A DNA stretch of 64,000 nucleotides from Balamuthia mandrillaris (Eukaryota > Discosea > Longamoebia > Balamuthiidae), in the NCBI GenBank assembly GCA_031835245.1, contig JAVKOQ010000044.1, positions 124,001-188,000 of the forward strand. The letters are read 5' to 3'. How positions within the stretch are numbered: position 1 is the first letter of the stretch; each line of letters begins with the position of its first letter. A program made the translations under genes and the position numbers. Under the pieces are notes generated by a model. The model was not told where the DNA came from and searched no databases. It was given only the letters and a program-made list of their open reading frames with translations. Below are positions 28,598 to 36,104 of this stretch, one piece after another.

Positions 28598-29458
28598 ATG
28601 AAATTTGTACAAGTGAGAAACCTACAGGATCACATTGCATTAACAGAAGAGGTAGCGCAACTGCAAGAGGGTTTGCGAAAGCGGTCGCGTTCTCATGCAT
28701 TGGGCAATCTATCTGAGTTTGATGACATCAATAAACTTGCATTGCCGATCACATGTGAACTACAAGGATTGCGGGCTGATAACTTACAATCCCGCAGCTA
28801 TACAGACCGCTGAGGACTGCAGGATGAAGCACCAAAGAAGAAGATGGATGATGAAGATCCGCTGCCAGGTAGAACAACTGAGGGTGATAAAGTTGCCAAT
28901 GAGTGGGAGTCGTATACTCTTGGAGAGCTTTTAGGAGAGCCAGATGATGAAGACTTTGAATCAATACCAGGCGCATCTTCTGCCGGCTCTTTGGCCACAG
29001 CAATGGTCCCATCCGGGATGATCCCACAGGGATACATGCTGGTTAAGCCGCCAAAAGACAAAGGCAAGGGTAAACAAGTAGTTAGTGAGCCACCTTCACC
29101 AGCATTTGCCCCACAGCCATCTGGAACGCCAGCATCACTTAGCATGAGTATTCTGATGATGCCTAGTGGTGGAATGAATATCAAAGATTACTACATGCTA
29201 CAACTGAAGAACAAAGCAAATAAAGATAGAGCTGACGTGAGGAAAACTGAAATGATGTTTGATCCCGATGAAGCCACAACCGGACTGTTCAGGGATAACA
29301 TTATAACGCCGGAACCAGGCCAGACATTTTGGACAACAGACACTATCTCTGTGAGACAAATACAGGAAACAAAAGGCAACATACAAACTGACTCCGGATT
29401 TGTTGAAGTTATTGACTATTGGCGCCGATGCCTTTCAGGATATGAAGGATGACATTAG
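28598..29458 (+). CDS. Viral hypothetical protein with in-frame TGA
   Basis: 286 residues from the ATG at 28598 to TAG at 29456-29458, with TGA at 28811-28813 read as Trp (YTDR-W-GLQDEAPKKK). A second TGA at 29450-29452 would be the penultimate sense codon or the stop. The first part is helical (QDHIALTEEVAQLQEGLRKR); the middle is acidic and Pro/Gly-rich (TLGELLGEPDDEDFESIPG); then come a Met-rich stretch and a folded-looking end (TFWTTDTISVRQIQETKGN). It overlaps the next gene by a few bases, suggesting co-expression. Possibly a virion or scaffold protein; no family recognised. Confidence 0.55.
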
Positions 29459-30065
29459 TGTTTCAGTGATGCAGGATTACAAAAGAATTGCTACACACGG
29501 AGGTAAAGAGCATGGTTTTGGGAGGGCAGGGAAGTGGAGCTATATTGAGGACCACCTTCGTAGCCATACCGGCAAAGGATTGAAGAAGAGAAAGCAACGG
29601 GGCGGCCGGCCTGGCAATCTTATCAGCCTTCTTGGCGGTTGCAATAAGAAAGCACCTAGTCAGCCGGGTAGGAAGCAAACAGGAGGCAAACTGGCTGGTA
29701 AGAAGCAGAGCTCGCTGAGCAGAGTGCCAAGAGGCACGTTCCCTTCAGGAAACTGTTCCAAACGGAACCAAGTTGGCGGTTATGAAGCCAGCACTTCTTC
29801 TTTCACTGGCAAGACTCCAGGTCTACAGTATGATTTCTCAATCGACAATGCATTCAACCAGCTGAAGACGTTGATTGCCACGCGTGAGAATGGTAATAAG
29901 AGTAAGAAGTTGTGGGCGGAGATCAGTGACGGGCTTGACTTCTTGCAGCAGAAGAAGGCGTTAACACAAGAGGAACATAGTGTGGCGCTTAACCGGCTGT
30001 TGGGAGTGAAAGATACTTCGGCTGGTGGTATTGTGGCACCAGATGATAGCGAATATCTGGATTGA
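29442..30065 (+). CDS. Basic virion-type protein
   Basis: About 207 residues from the ATG at 29442 overlapping the upstream gene. It is rich in Lys, Gly and Ser (TGKGLKKRKQRGGRPGN, GKLAGKKQSSLSRVPRG), with a helical acidic C-terminal part (NAFNQLKTLIATRENGNKSK, KALTQEEHSVALNRLLG). It ends at TGA 30063-30065; if that is Trp, it would continue 11 residues to TAA at 30099-30101 just after a T7 run. Basic, GKG-rich proteins of this kind are usual in capsids of Polinton-like viruses and adenoviruses, so a core or capsid-lining role is inferred. Confidence 0.55.
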   Translation: MKDDISVSVMQDYKRIATHGGKEHGFGRAGKWSYIEDHLRSHTGKGLKKRKQRGGRPGNLISLLGGCNKKAPSQPGRKQTGGKLAGKKQSSLSRVPRGTFPSGNCSKRNQVGGYEASTSSFTGKTPGLQYDFSIDNAFNQLKTLIATRENGNKSKKLWAEISDGLDFLQQKKALTQEEHSVALNRLLGVKDTSAGGIVAPDDSEYLD

Positions 30066-30101
30066 AAGTATCACAGTGGGTGGTTATCTTTTTTTCAATA
30101 A

Positions 30102-30352
30102 ATGTAGCCTTCATCAATCTAGGTTATATAACATTGTCGAATGAAGGCTACATTGGTGGACATAACTTTTTCAATAAATGTAGCCTTTGTCATATAGCGA
30201 GTGGCCATAAGAATTTCAATGTAGCCTTCATCAGAACAGATTATATAACCATAGATTGATGAAGGCTACATGTAACTGAAGAAGGCTGGTAGAAGTCATA
30301 AACTTACAATATCTCTCATTCTCCTTGCTTTGCTGGATAAAGGCTACTTTCA
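30102..30352. repeat. Palindromic intergenic repeats, copies R3 and R4
   Basis: Core R3 at 30102-30153 is in R1 orientation and slightly shortened (CTAGGTTATATAACATTG); core R4 at 30219-30271 is in the opposite orientation and carries the longer flanks (GAGTGGCCATAAGAATTTCA on one side, AACTGAAGAAGGCTGGTAGA on the other). A half copy (TGTAGCCTTTGTC) lies at about 30179. The gap lies between two gene 3' ends (30065 and 30379). Confidence 0.75.
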
Positions 30353-30378
30353 GCTGACACAAAAAAATAACATACCTC

Positions 30379-30774
30379 TTACTCTTCGGCCTCCTCACCG
30401 CTCTCATCCTTGGCTACATTGTCATCATCACTATCAAACTCCTCCGCATAATGTTGGAAGACATACTTGGACAACTCGCCGGCTTGCGGTTTACTTACTG
30501 GCTTCTCTTTTTTCGCGGCAGCACCACTCTTCTTCACCAGAGCTTGCTTACTTGCGGCTTTCCTAACCAGCGCCTTCTTTGCTGGAGTCTTCTTTACTGG
30601 CGCCTTCTTGCTGGCTGTTGTCTTCCTAACTGCTTTCTTTACCACCAGCAATGGTTCCACAATAGGTTCTGGTTCAGCAACAACTTCTTCACTTACCTCT
30701 TTCACTGACTTGTTGCCTAGAGCATCCAACATATGCTGCAAGAACTTATGTGCTAGTTCATCTGAGAACTCCAT
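30379..30774 (-). CDS. Histone-H1-like Lys/Ala/Pro-rich protein
   Basis: 131 residues, ATG 30774 to TAA 30379. A short helical N-terminus (FSDELAHKFLQHMLDALGNK) and a Glu/Pro segment are followed by a Lys/Ala/Pro tract with near-repeats (KKAPVKKTPAKKALVRKAA, KQALVKKSGAAAKKEK) like the tail of linker histones, then an acidic C-terminus (EEFDSDDDNVAKDESGEEA). It may condense viral DNA; the acidic end could temper binding. Such tracts are low complexity, so homology cannot be claimed. A TTAAGTATAGTTGG box lies about 10 bp upstream. No Trp codon. Confidence 0.6.
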   Translation of the reverse strand: MEFSDELAHKFLQHMLDALGNKSVKEVSEEVVAEPEPIVEPLLVVKKAVRKTTASKKAPVKKTPAKKALVRKAASKQALVKKSGAAAKKEKPVSKPQAGELSKYVFQHYAEEFDSDDDNVAKDESGEEAEE

Positions 30775-30827
30775 TCACTCCAACTATACTTAAGCCGCCA
30801 AATAAATCTTGGCAAAAAAATTTTTGA

Positions 30828-31295
30828 TTATTCTCCTTCTTCTTTCTTCTTTCTCTCAACACCCATGTACTCCTTGAGAATATAGTTGATTTGGTTCTGC
30901 TGCATTTGCTCTAATGTTTGCCTGCTCAGTAGTACTCGCCCCTGGAAACAAACAGGCATCCCAAGTGCCGCAATAATTGACTCCTTCAGTAGGCCATACA
31001 CAAGATGTATCTTTGAATCCTTGGAATGCGTGATAAAGACCAACACATGCGCATGCAACCTCTTTTGCCGGGCTGATTTCCACTCAATTGATGATGCTAA
31101 CTGGAATGAATAAATAGGATCCCGGGTCTTACCCCACTCAAATATCTGAAGCATATCTTCTGCATTCTCTTCAGAGAACACATCCTGTATAACCCGCGTA
31201 AACTTTCGCACAAGCCGGCAGCTCTCTGGCGTGTTCTTGACCTTCTTGTTTGTATTGATGAATATGTGCCACTGACTAATTGCATAATCAGTCAT
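30828..31295 (-). CDS. Possible HUH-type Rep-like protein
   Basis: 155 residues, ATG 31295 to TAA 30828. Early strand QWHIFINTNKKV, later a motif with H-x-H (RLHAHVLVFITHS), then a Tyr-containing helix (QINYILKEYMG). This order (strand, HUH, Tyr-Lys helix) is that of HUH endonucleases, which nick DNA in rolling-circle replication and bind replication origins. Against that, the protein is short, there is only one such Tyr region, and no Rep helicase domain is attached. It ends in a charged tail (ERKKKEEGE). All Trp codons are TGG. The assignment is by motif only and other ferredoxin-like folds are possible. Confidence 0.45.
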   Translation of the reverse strand: MTDYAISQWHIFINTNKKVKNTPESCRLVRKFTRVIQDVFSEENAEDMLQIFEWGKTRDPIYSFQLASSIEWKSARQKRLHAHVLVFITHSKDSKIHLVYGLLKESIIAALGMPVCFQGRVLLSRQTLEQMQQNQINYILKEYMGVERKKKEEGE

Positions 31296-31325
31296 TTATT
31301 TTTCGTTCGTTGGTTTTCTCACTCC

Positions 31326-31334
31326 TATAGTATA
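31326..31334 (+). promoter_or_regulatory. Late-type promoter box TATAGTATA (zinc-ribbon gene)
   Basis: TATAGTATA lies 25 bp before the ATG at 31360. The same box with the same upstream T-rich sequence occurs before six other plus-strand virion genes. Confidence 0.65.
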
Positions 31335-31359
31335 CCAGACAAAGAAAAAGTGAACAACA

Positions 31360-31554
31360 ATGACTATGTACTGTCCCTGTTGTAAATGAAAGACGGCTGA
31401 CTCCGGCAAACCAATTGTGAAAGTAGCAGCAAACAGCCGGTGATATCAGTTAATGAAGTGCGGAAGCTGTGGTGCAAGGAAGTCGAAGTTCCTATCTGTG
31501 CGTGGTGGCAGGTCAAAAAAAAAGAGAGTAATTCCGGGCAATCACTACTACTAA
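31360..31554 (+). CDS. DUF5679-type zinc ribbon with two in-frame TGAs
   Basis: 64 residues from the ATG at 31360 (or 31366) to TAA at 31552-31554, with TGA at 31387-31389 and 31441-31443 read as Trp. It shows two CxxC pairs in the order of a zinc ribbon (MYCPCCK-W-KTADSGK, then LMKCGSCGARKSKF), as in the DUF5679 family that is common in Polinton-like viruses and giant viruses. Under the standard code it would stop after nine residues, so the intact double CxxC is strong evidence for TGA as Trp. An A9 run at 31515-31523 precedes a -1 frame that leads into the next gene. Confidence 0.7.
31515..31523 (+). promoter_or_regulatory. A9 run, candidate -1 slippage site
   Basis: In the zinc-ribbon frame this reads TCA AAA AAA AAG. 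A -1 slip on A-AAA-AAG enters the frame of the LRAT-like protein, which has no ATG before 31629. It could be ribosomal frameshifting, polymerase slippage or a homopolymer-length error. Confidence 0.4.
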
Positions 31555-32249
31555 ATCATCCAACTAACCTACAGGAAGGTGAAGGGTTGGCCGACATTTA
31601 CAATGCAGTGAAGACAACGCTGCAGCAGATGTTTGGCGGTCTCAGGTTGAATGCTCCACCGGCAACCCGCCGGCTTGTGGAAGCCAAAGGAAACGTGGTG
31701 ATTACTTCAATGTATGTTGTGCAAAGCCCAATCCAACAAGCAATAACTACTCTCGGCAATATCCTAACACTAGGAGACTTATCCCGAATGCAGCACAAGT
31801 TGAATTACAACAATCTATATCATTTGTATCTTATTCTTCGGCTCCAAACCAGTGAAGTTATCCAGCTTGAGAAGAATCAAGTGGTAAGCGCCCGGCTGGC
31901 CAGTGAAGCCGACCTACACCTGCATAATGGCAGCGCAATGCAGGTTAATGTAAGAGGCCGGCCAACACTTGCCACAATGCTTACCCGCACTTTGAAGGCC
32001 GTGGGAGAACGCCAGATGTGGCTGTATAGTGCCACTAGATACAATTGCCAACTGTTCATACATGACATACTTGCGGCCAACGGAATGCTAACAGCAGAGT
32101 TAAAGAACTTCATTATTCAGGACGCAGCACAACTATTGAAGGGCCACCCACGTATCCGAGGCCTTGCTAAACTTGCAACGGACTTAGCCGCAAAGTGGTA
32201 TATGGCTCAGGTTTCTGAGGTTCCACTGGAACGCGTGGGCTTTCAATAA
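31525..32249 (+). CDS. LRAT/NlpC-like viral protein, no clear ATG
   Basis: About 240 residues ending at TAA 32249. The segment LNYNNLYHLYLILRL followed by QLEKNQVV, then SATRYNCQLFIHDILAANG, is the conserved core (His early, NC later) of permuted papain-fold proteins of the LRAT/NlpC type found in many Polinton-like and giant viruses. They are thought to act on lipids or acyl groups during entry. Plausible coding starts before the first ATG (31629): NHPTNLQEGEGLADIYNAV lies upstream in frame. That frame is reached by a -1 shift at the A9 run (31515-31523) from the zinc-ribbon gene, so both may form one product. Confidence 0.6.
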
Positions 32250-32279
32250 TTATTTATTTATTGATTTTTTTATGTCTGA

Positions 32280-32288
32280 TATAGTATA
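32280..32288 (+). promoter_or_regulatory. Late-type promoter box TATAGTATA (HTH gene)
   Basis: TATAGTATA lies 21 bp before the ATG at 32310, downstream of TTTTTTTATGTCTGA, which matches the T-rich TTTTATGTCGGC seen before the integrase gene. Confidence 0.65.
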
Positions 32289-32309
32289 GTGTATTAGTTC
32301 AGCGCGAAG

Positions 32310-32678
32310 ATGACGGAAATTATTGATCAAGTCCGGGAATTATGCCAGCAGAACCTTAGCAATAATGAAATATGTGAGAAATTAAACCTTACTGTGTGGC
32401 AACTGAAAAAGATTATGTTCTCCAACCATATCCAGAAGCCGCATAAAAAGAAGCATGTGTTTGATGAAACCAGCAGCAAGCAAGCGTATATTTTAAATGC
32501 CCTCAGTGTGAAGCCAAGCGTGATTTGTGAAATACTTAACATTGGCTATCAAGTCTACCTGCGGATGGTTGAAGCCGGCAAGACAAGCTCCGCGGATATA
32601 ACAGAAGAAGATATTAACACTGCTACCCGCAGCATTGTTGCCCGCTTGGGTGAGTTGGGCAAGCCTGCCCGTAAATAA
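32310..32678 (+). CDS. HTH protein upstream of the capsid gene
   Basis: 122 residues, ATG 32310 to TAA 32678. The N-terminal half looks like a helix-turn-helix (IIDQVRELCQQNLSNNEICE, KLNLTVWQLKKIMFSNHI), and a second, similar unit may follow (SKQAYILNALSVKPSVICEI). The C-terminus has a short helix and a basic end. It lies between virion genes and has the late-type promoter box, so it may be a packaged or late DNA-binding protein. Its Trp codon is TGG. It resembles in style, but not clearly in sequence, the HTH protein at 21916. Confidence 0.6.
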   Translation: MTEIIDQVRELCQQNLSNNEICEKLNLTVWQLKKIMFSNHIQKPHKKKHVFDETSSKQAYILNALSVKPSVICEILNIGYQVYLRMVEAGKTSSADITEEDINTATRSIVARLGELGKPARK

Positions 32679-32706
32679 TTACGATTTTTTTCTTTTTTGG
32701 CTGCTT

Positions 32707-32716
32707 TAGTATAGTA
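32707..32716 (+). promoter_or_regulatory. Late-type promoter box TAGTATAGTA (capsid gene)
   Basis: TAGTATAGTA lies 22 bp before the MCP start at 32739 and follows TTTTTTGGCTGCTT. Capsid genes are expressed late in related viruses, so this copy anchors the reading of the motif as a late promoter. Confidence 0.7.
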
Positions 32717-32738
32717 CCTGCATTCAGTAAACTAAACA

Positions 32739-34356
32739 ATGTCCGTGAAACAACTCGACCCGAGAATGACCCAAGAGTGGGATCTCTTCAGCAGCGATGT
32801 CGTTGATGAGACTACCACCTCTTTCGAATATGTGAGGTTCCCTTACTTAGCAAGCGGCGCCTCTAACCAAATCCCGGCGACTGGTGATATCCAGATTCAG
32901 ATTCATGATATGGCTTCCTGGTTGTTGATTAATAAAGCGTTTTTGGAAGTGAAGTATAAGATTACCAAGTCTGATGACACTGCTCTCTCAGTACTTCCCA
33001 CTGACAAGGCTACTACCACTCAGTTAGTTGGTTTGACTAATGGCGGCTGGAATATCTTCAGAGAAATACAGTGGAAGATCAATAACAAAACTGTTGGCGA
33101 GGTTGATAACGTAGGTTGACTGCCCAGGGAAAGCAGCCACTGCCCCTTGCGAGGCAGCACGGCGGGACGACGGTGTTGCCACCGCCGCCCAGACCTAGCT
33201 GCAACCCAACCCCTTCTGTATACGTATTGTCACTAATGTGATGAATCTCGTATGCTGGAGTGAAGACAATGTGCAGTCTCTCGGCTCACGTGAGGGCTTC
33301 TTCCTGGAGACCTATGGGGGTGATGGTGTTAGTCCTCATGAGTTTTTGAGAGATCAAACCGCAAGAGTGCAAGCCTATGATGCAGCCACTGCTGGCTCTG
33401 TGGTGGCTGGCACTTTCACCACTTTGTGGGATAAGATTGGTAATTGCTCTGATTCCTTTGCCAAACGTGTGGCGCGTTCTGCTTCCACTGCTGGCCCAAC
33501 TAGTAAACATACCACGTTGTTCCTTCCTATTGCTGATGTCTGCTGATTCTGGTATCATCAACGTGCGGCATGGCGCGGAACTACTCACACTCTAGTGTTG
33601 AGGCAGAATGATGCCGCATTGGCTCTTCAAGGAACTACTTTTACATACGGTGGTGTTAGTTATGCTAGCTCAACTGACTTCAAACTGGTGATTGATGAGC
33701 TCAACCTGTGGATTCCTAAGATCCAGCCCAGTTTGCAAGTGCAGGCAATGCTTGACAAACAGCTCGCCGCTGGTACCTCAAAGACCGTTGTGTATAATGA
33801 TTTGTACATCTATCGCGGCTCTCCAACCACCAGCACTGGCAAACAAACACTGCCAATCACTAGCTCTATTCGTAAGCCTAAGCGTATGTATGTTGTGTTC
33901 CAAGATGCCACAAGGCTCGCCAGAGCTACTACAATGAGCAGGAATAAGGCTGTATTTGATCATCTGAATATGCAATCTATTCACGCAGTTGTTAACGGCC
34001 GGAGTGTACCTGAGAGTGAATACCAACCTTACTTCGGTGCCTCTAACAAAAGCTATGTGCGATTGTACAATGCATATTTGGAAGCCGGAATGCATTGCAA
34101 TGATAGTGAGTCTGGCAGTGTCGTGACATTTGAAGACTTCAAGAACTTGTATCCTATCTTTGTCTTCGATTGCGGCTACAACAAGGGTGATCGTGCTGCG
34201 TTCAGTTATCAGACAGCGGCTGATAACCATCTTGAATATACTCCTGGCAGTGGTGCAAAGGCATCATTTGTGCCGATTGTTATCATCGAGGCGGAGGCTG
34301 AGATTGAGTACAAGGGTGATGGTGAGTGCTTACAAATCGTTGACAACCGCCACTAA
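32739..34356 (+). CDS. Major capsid protein (double jelly-roll), with intron and in-frame TGA
   Basis: Main shell protein of the particle, about 509 residues when read as 32739-33110 joined to 33199-34356. The first exon starts MSVKQLDPRMTQEWDLFSSD; the second begins LQPNPFCIRIVTNVMNLVCW. The removed 88 bp is GC-rich and has canonical GTAGGT and CCTAG ends in phase 0. TGA at 33544-33546 lies in frame at IADVC-W-FWYHQRAAW and is read as Trp. Later features fit Polinton-like capsid proteins: FKLVIDELNLWIPKIQPSL, then RKPKRMYVVFQDA, and YPIFVFDCGYNKGDRA. Stop is TAA. Without splicing and recoding the protein would be cut into three. Confidence 0.8.
33111..33198 (+). other. Candidate spliceosomal intron in the capsid gene
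   Basis: 88 bp, starts GTAGGTTGAC and ends GACCTAG, phase 0. It is much more GC-rich than the surrounding viral sequence and contains in-frame stops. Removing it rejoins two capsid halves in frame. It could also be a small insertion; the fit to GT-AG rules favours an intron. Confidence 0.6.
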
Positions 34357-34390
34357 ACAACTAATAACCTACCAATATTTTTTTGTCTGC

Positions 34391-34399
34391 TATAGTATA
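34391..34399 (+). promoter_or_regulatory. Late-type promoter box TATAGTATA (34416 gene)
   Basis: TATAGTATA lies 16 bp before the ATG at 34416 and directly follows TTTTTTTGTCTGC, which begins right after the capsid stop codon. Confidence 0.65.
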
Positions 34400-34415
34400 A
34401 GAAGAAACCAGCAAG

Positions 34416-34922
34416 ATGCCGTATGATAATGTACCTGTTCATTTAACAGAGCAACAGCAAAAGTCCATTGGTAAGGCTATCAAAGCGGGCTGAGGTGTTA
34501 ATATTTGGCTTACAAGAAAGCAACTGAGGGCCGAACCGAATGCCGCACTGCTGCTTACCAAAACACAAGCAAAGCGGCTTAAACGATCGGCAAAGGCCGG
34601 CAAAGGCTTAGTGTTGAAGCTTAGTAAGACACAATTGGTGAGAATGAAGCCACAAGTTGGGGGATTCTTACCAGTTCTAGCAGCCTTCGTTGCGCTGATT
34701 CTCGCGGGTGTTGCTGATAAACTTATTGATAAAGGCATTGATACAGCAACCGGCGCATTGGGCAAACTATTTGGGGGAAATGTGAGAAGAAAGATAAAGC
34801 CAAGGAAAGGCAGAGGATTACATCTAGGATACACAATGGGCTCGCAAAACAGACATTCCATACGGAACCCGGCCCAATCTGGTGGTTGTGGTAAGTGTAA
34901 AAAAAAAGGTTCCACGCTCTGA
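34416..34922 (+). CDS. Viral capsid-associated membrane/basic protein with in-frame TGA
   Basis: 168 residues from the ATG at 34416 to TGA at 34920-34922, with TGA at 34491-34493 read as Trp (IKAG-W-GVNIWL). The middle has a hydrophobic segment (GGFLPVLAAFVALILAGVAD) followed by a Gly-rich helix and a basic, GRGLHLG-type end with GGCGKCKKK. Small proteins with one membrane segment and a basic GKG/GRG tail are typical neighbours of the protease in Polinton-like viruses and adenoviruses (pVI/pX-like). An A9 run at 34899-34907 puts the protease in the -1 frame. If the final TGA is Trp, the frame ends six codons later at TAG. Confidence 0.6.
34899..34907 (+). promoter_or_regulatory. A9 run, candidate -1 slippage site before the protease
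   Basis: In frame this reads TGT AAA AAA AAA GGT. Slipping back one base gives AGG TTC CAC GCT CTG AGC, which is the protease frame and supplies its natural N-terminus. The protease frame has a TAA just before this run and no ATG until 34943. Confidence 0.45.
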
Positions 34923-35365
34923 GCAACTTTGAGTTGGTAGAGATGTTAGCAGATTCGCCCTCATTTGCTGGCGTGTTTGCCCGCGATGAAGCCAAGAATG
35001 TGAAGACGAAAGACATTAACTTACCGGCGAGTTTTATCTTCAACTATGACAAACACTCACAACCGGGTTCACATTGGGTCGCTGTATATTGCGAGAAGAA
35101 CAGCCCATTTGTTGAGTACTATGATTCGTATGGTGTTGTTCCACAGCTGGAGCTTGAACGATTTCTGCGGAGGATTGCGCCCAAGCGCACAATATTGTAT
35201 CCTTCCATGCAGACACAAACGGACAAAACAGTTCTCTGCGGCTATTACTGTGTCCTCTACATTCAGCAAAGAGACGCCGGTAGAACACCGGCAGATATCA
35301 TCACTGTGTTCGATCAGGAACCAACAGCGGCCAATGAAGCTATCGTGCGGGATTATTTTACATGA
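34901..35365 (+). CDS. Adenain-type cysteine protease, start by frameshift or non-ATG
   Basis: Capsid-maturation protease of the adenain/Ulp1 fold. The catalytic order is visible: His in PGSHWVAVYCEK, Asp in FVEYYDSYG, Gln in SMQTQTDK, and Cys in LCGYYCVLYIQQ. The N-terminal helix SNFELVEMLADSPSFAGVF begins at about 34922, upstream of the first ATG (34943), so the normal start lacks an ATG. It could be made by -1 slippage at the A9 run from the preceding gene, by a CTG start at 34919, or be the result of a lost base. It ends at TGA 35363-35365; reading that as Trp would run through the next promoter to TAA 35392. Confidence 0.75.
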   Translation, partial: KKRFHALSNFELVEMLADSPSFAGVFARDEAKNVKTKDINLPASFIFNYDKHSQPGSHWVAVYCEKNSPFVEYYDSYGVVPQLELERFLRRIAPKRTILYPSMQTQTDKTVLCGYYCVLYIQQRDAGRTPADIITVFDQEPTAANEAIVRDYFT

Positions 35366-35382
35366 ACTGTTTTTATGTCGCC

Positions 35383-35391
35383 TGTAGTATA
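35383..35391 (+). promoter_or_regulatory. Late-type promoter box TGTAGTATA (35417 gene)
   Basis: TGTAGTATA lies 25 bp before the ATG at 35417 and follows TTTTTATGTCGCC, close to the T-rich sequence before the integrase box. Confidence 0.6.
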
Positions 35392-35416
35392 ATACTTAGT
35401 GAAACCGGCAAGAACA

Positions 35417-35833
35417 ATGTTGATAGACCGTAGAAACATACACAGGTATGGTCCGGCGCACTTGCAGCGCGGGGGCTTCCTGAAGAACTTGATAAGAAAA
35501 GGAAAGAACACGCTGAATCCCAAAGGATTAGTTGGCACTTTGGGAAAGGAATTGTTAGGCGTTATCAAACCTATTGCAACCGGCAAGATTGAACAACTGG
35601 CTGACAGTGCGAAGTCTACTGCCAAAGGCAAAGTGCGCGAATTGCTCGGCGTGAAGTCTGGCAGTGGTATGCGAATGATCGGGTCCGGTTCTGGCAAGAA
35701 GAAGCCGGCAAAGAGTAAGCCAAGTGCCAAAGCAACGAAGAAGCCAACGCCAAAGAGTCGCGCACAGTTTGATAGCTTTCTAGGCGCCTCAATGAAGAAG
35801 AAACAGTCTGGTAAGGGACTGCGAATGATGTAA
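35417..35833 (+). CDS. Basic capsid/core protein
   Basis: 138 residues, ATG 35417 to TAA 35833. It starts MLIDRRNIHRYGPAHLQRGG, has a helical middle (NPKGLVGTLGKELLGVIKPI) and a Lys/Ser/Pro-rich tail (KKKPAKSKPSAKATKKPTPK) ending SGKGLRMM. GGFLKNL and GKGL motifs, small size and position after the protease resemble adenovirus core or pre-pVI/pX-type proteins of Polinton-like viruses. It probably binds DNA or lines the shell and may be cut by the protease, which prefers Gly-Gly/Gly-x sites. No Trp codon. The function is inferred. Confidence 0.6.
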   Translation: MLIDRRNIHRYGPAHLQRGGFLKNLIRKGKNTLNPKGLVGTLGKELLGVIKPIATGKIEQLADSAKSTAKGKVRELLGVKSGSGMRMIGSGSGKKKPAKSKPSAKATKKPTPKSRAQFDSFLGASMKKKQSGKGLRMM

Positions 35834-36083
35834 ATGTGGCGGCGGTAGTAAGCATACATCGATGTAAATATTTTTTTGGCCGGAGAGTAGCCTTCTTGCG
35901 GCAAAGCAAAGAAGAAGAGAGGAATTTAACAATTTACTAAGTTTATCTACCTTCCCCGAAATATGTAGCCTTCGTCAATCTATGGTTATATAACATTGTC
36001 TGACGAAGGCTACATTGAAATTCTTATATCCACTCGCCGGTATTATCTGTCGACCGATAACACGTAATCGTTTTATGTCGGCC
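35834..36083. repeat. Intergenic gap with palindrome R5
   Basis: After a T7-G run, a partial long arm (GGAGAGTAGCCTTCTTGCGG from 35881) and the palindrome core 35963-36015 in R1 orientation, followed by GAAATTCTTATATCCACTC, the conserved flank. No gene is seen. The integrase promoter lies at the end. Confidence 0.7.
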
Positions 36084-36096
36084 TTAGTATAGTATA
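36084..36096 (+). promoter_or_regulatory. Late-type promoter box TTAGTATAGTATA (integrase)
   Basis: TTAGTATAGTATA follows TTTTATGTCGGCC and ends 8 bp before the ATG at 36105, closer than in the virion genes. Confidence 0.65.
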
Positions 36097-36104
36097 CTGT
36101 GAGA

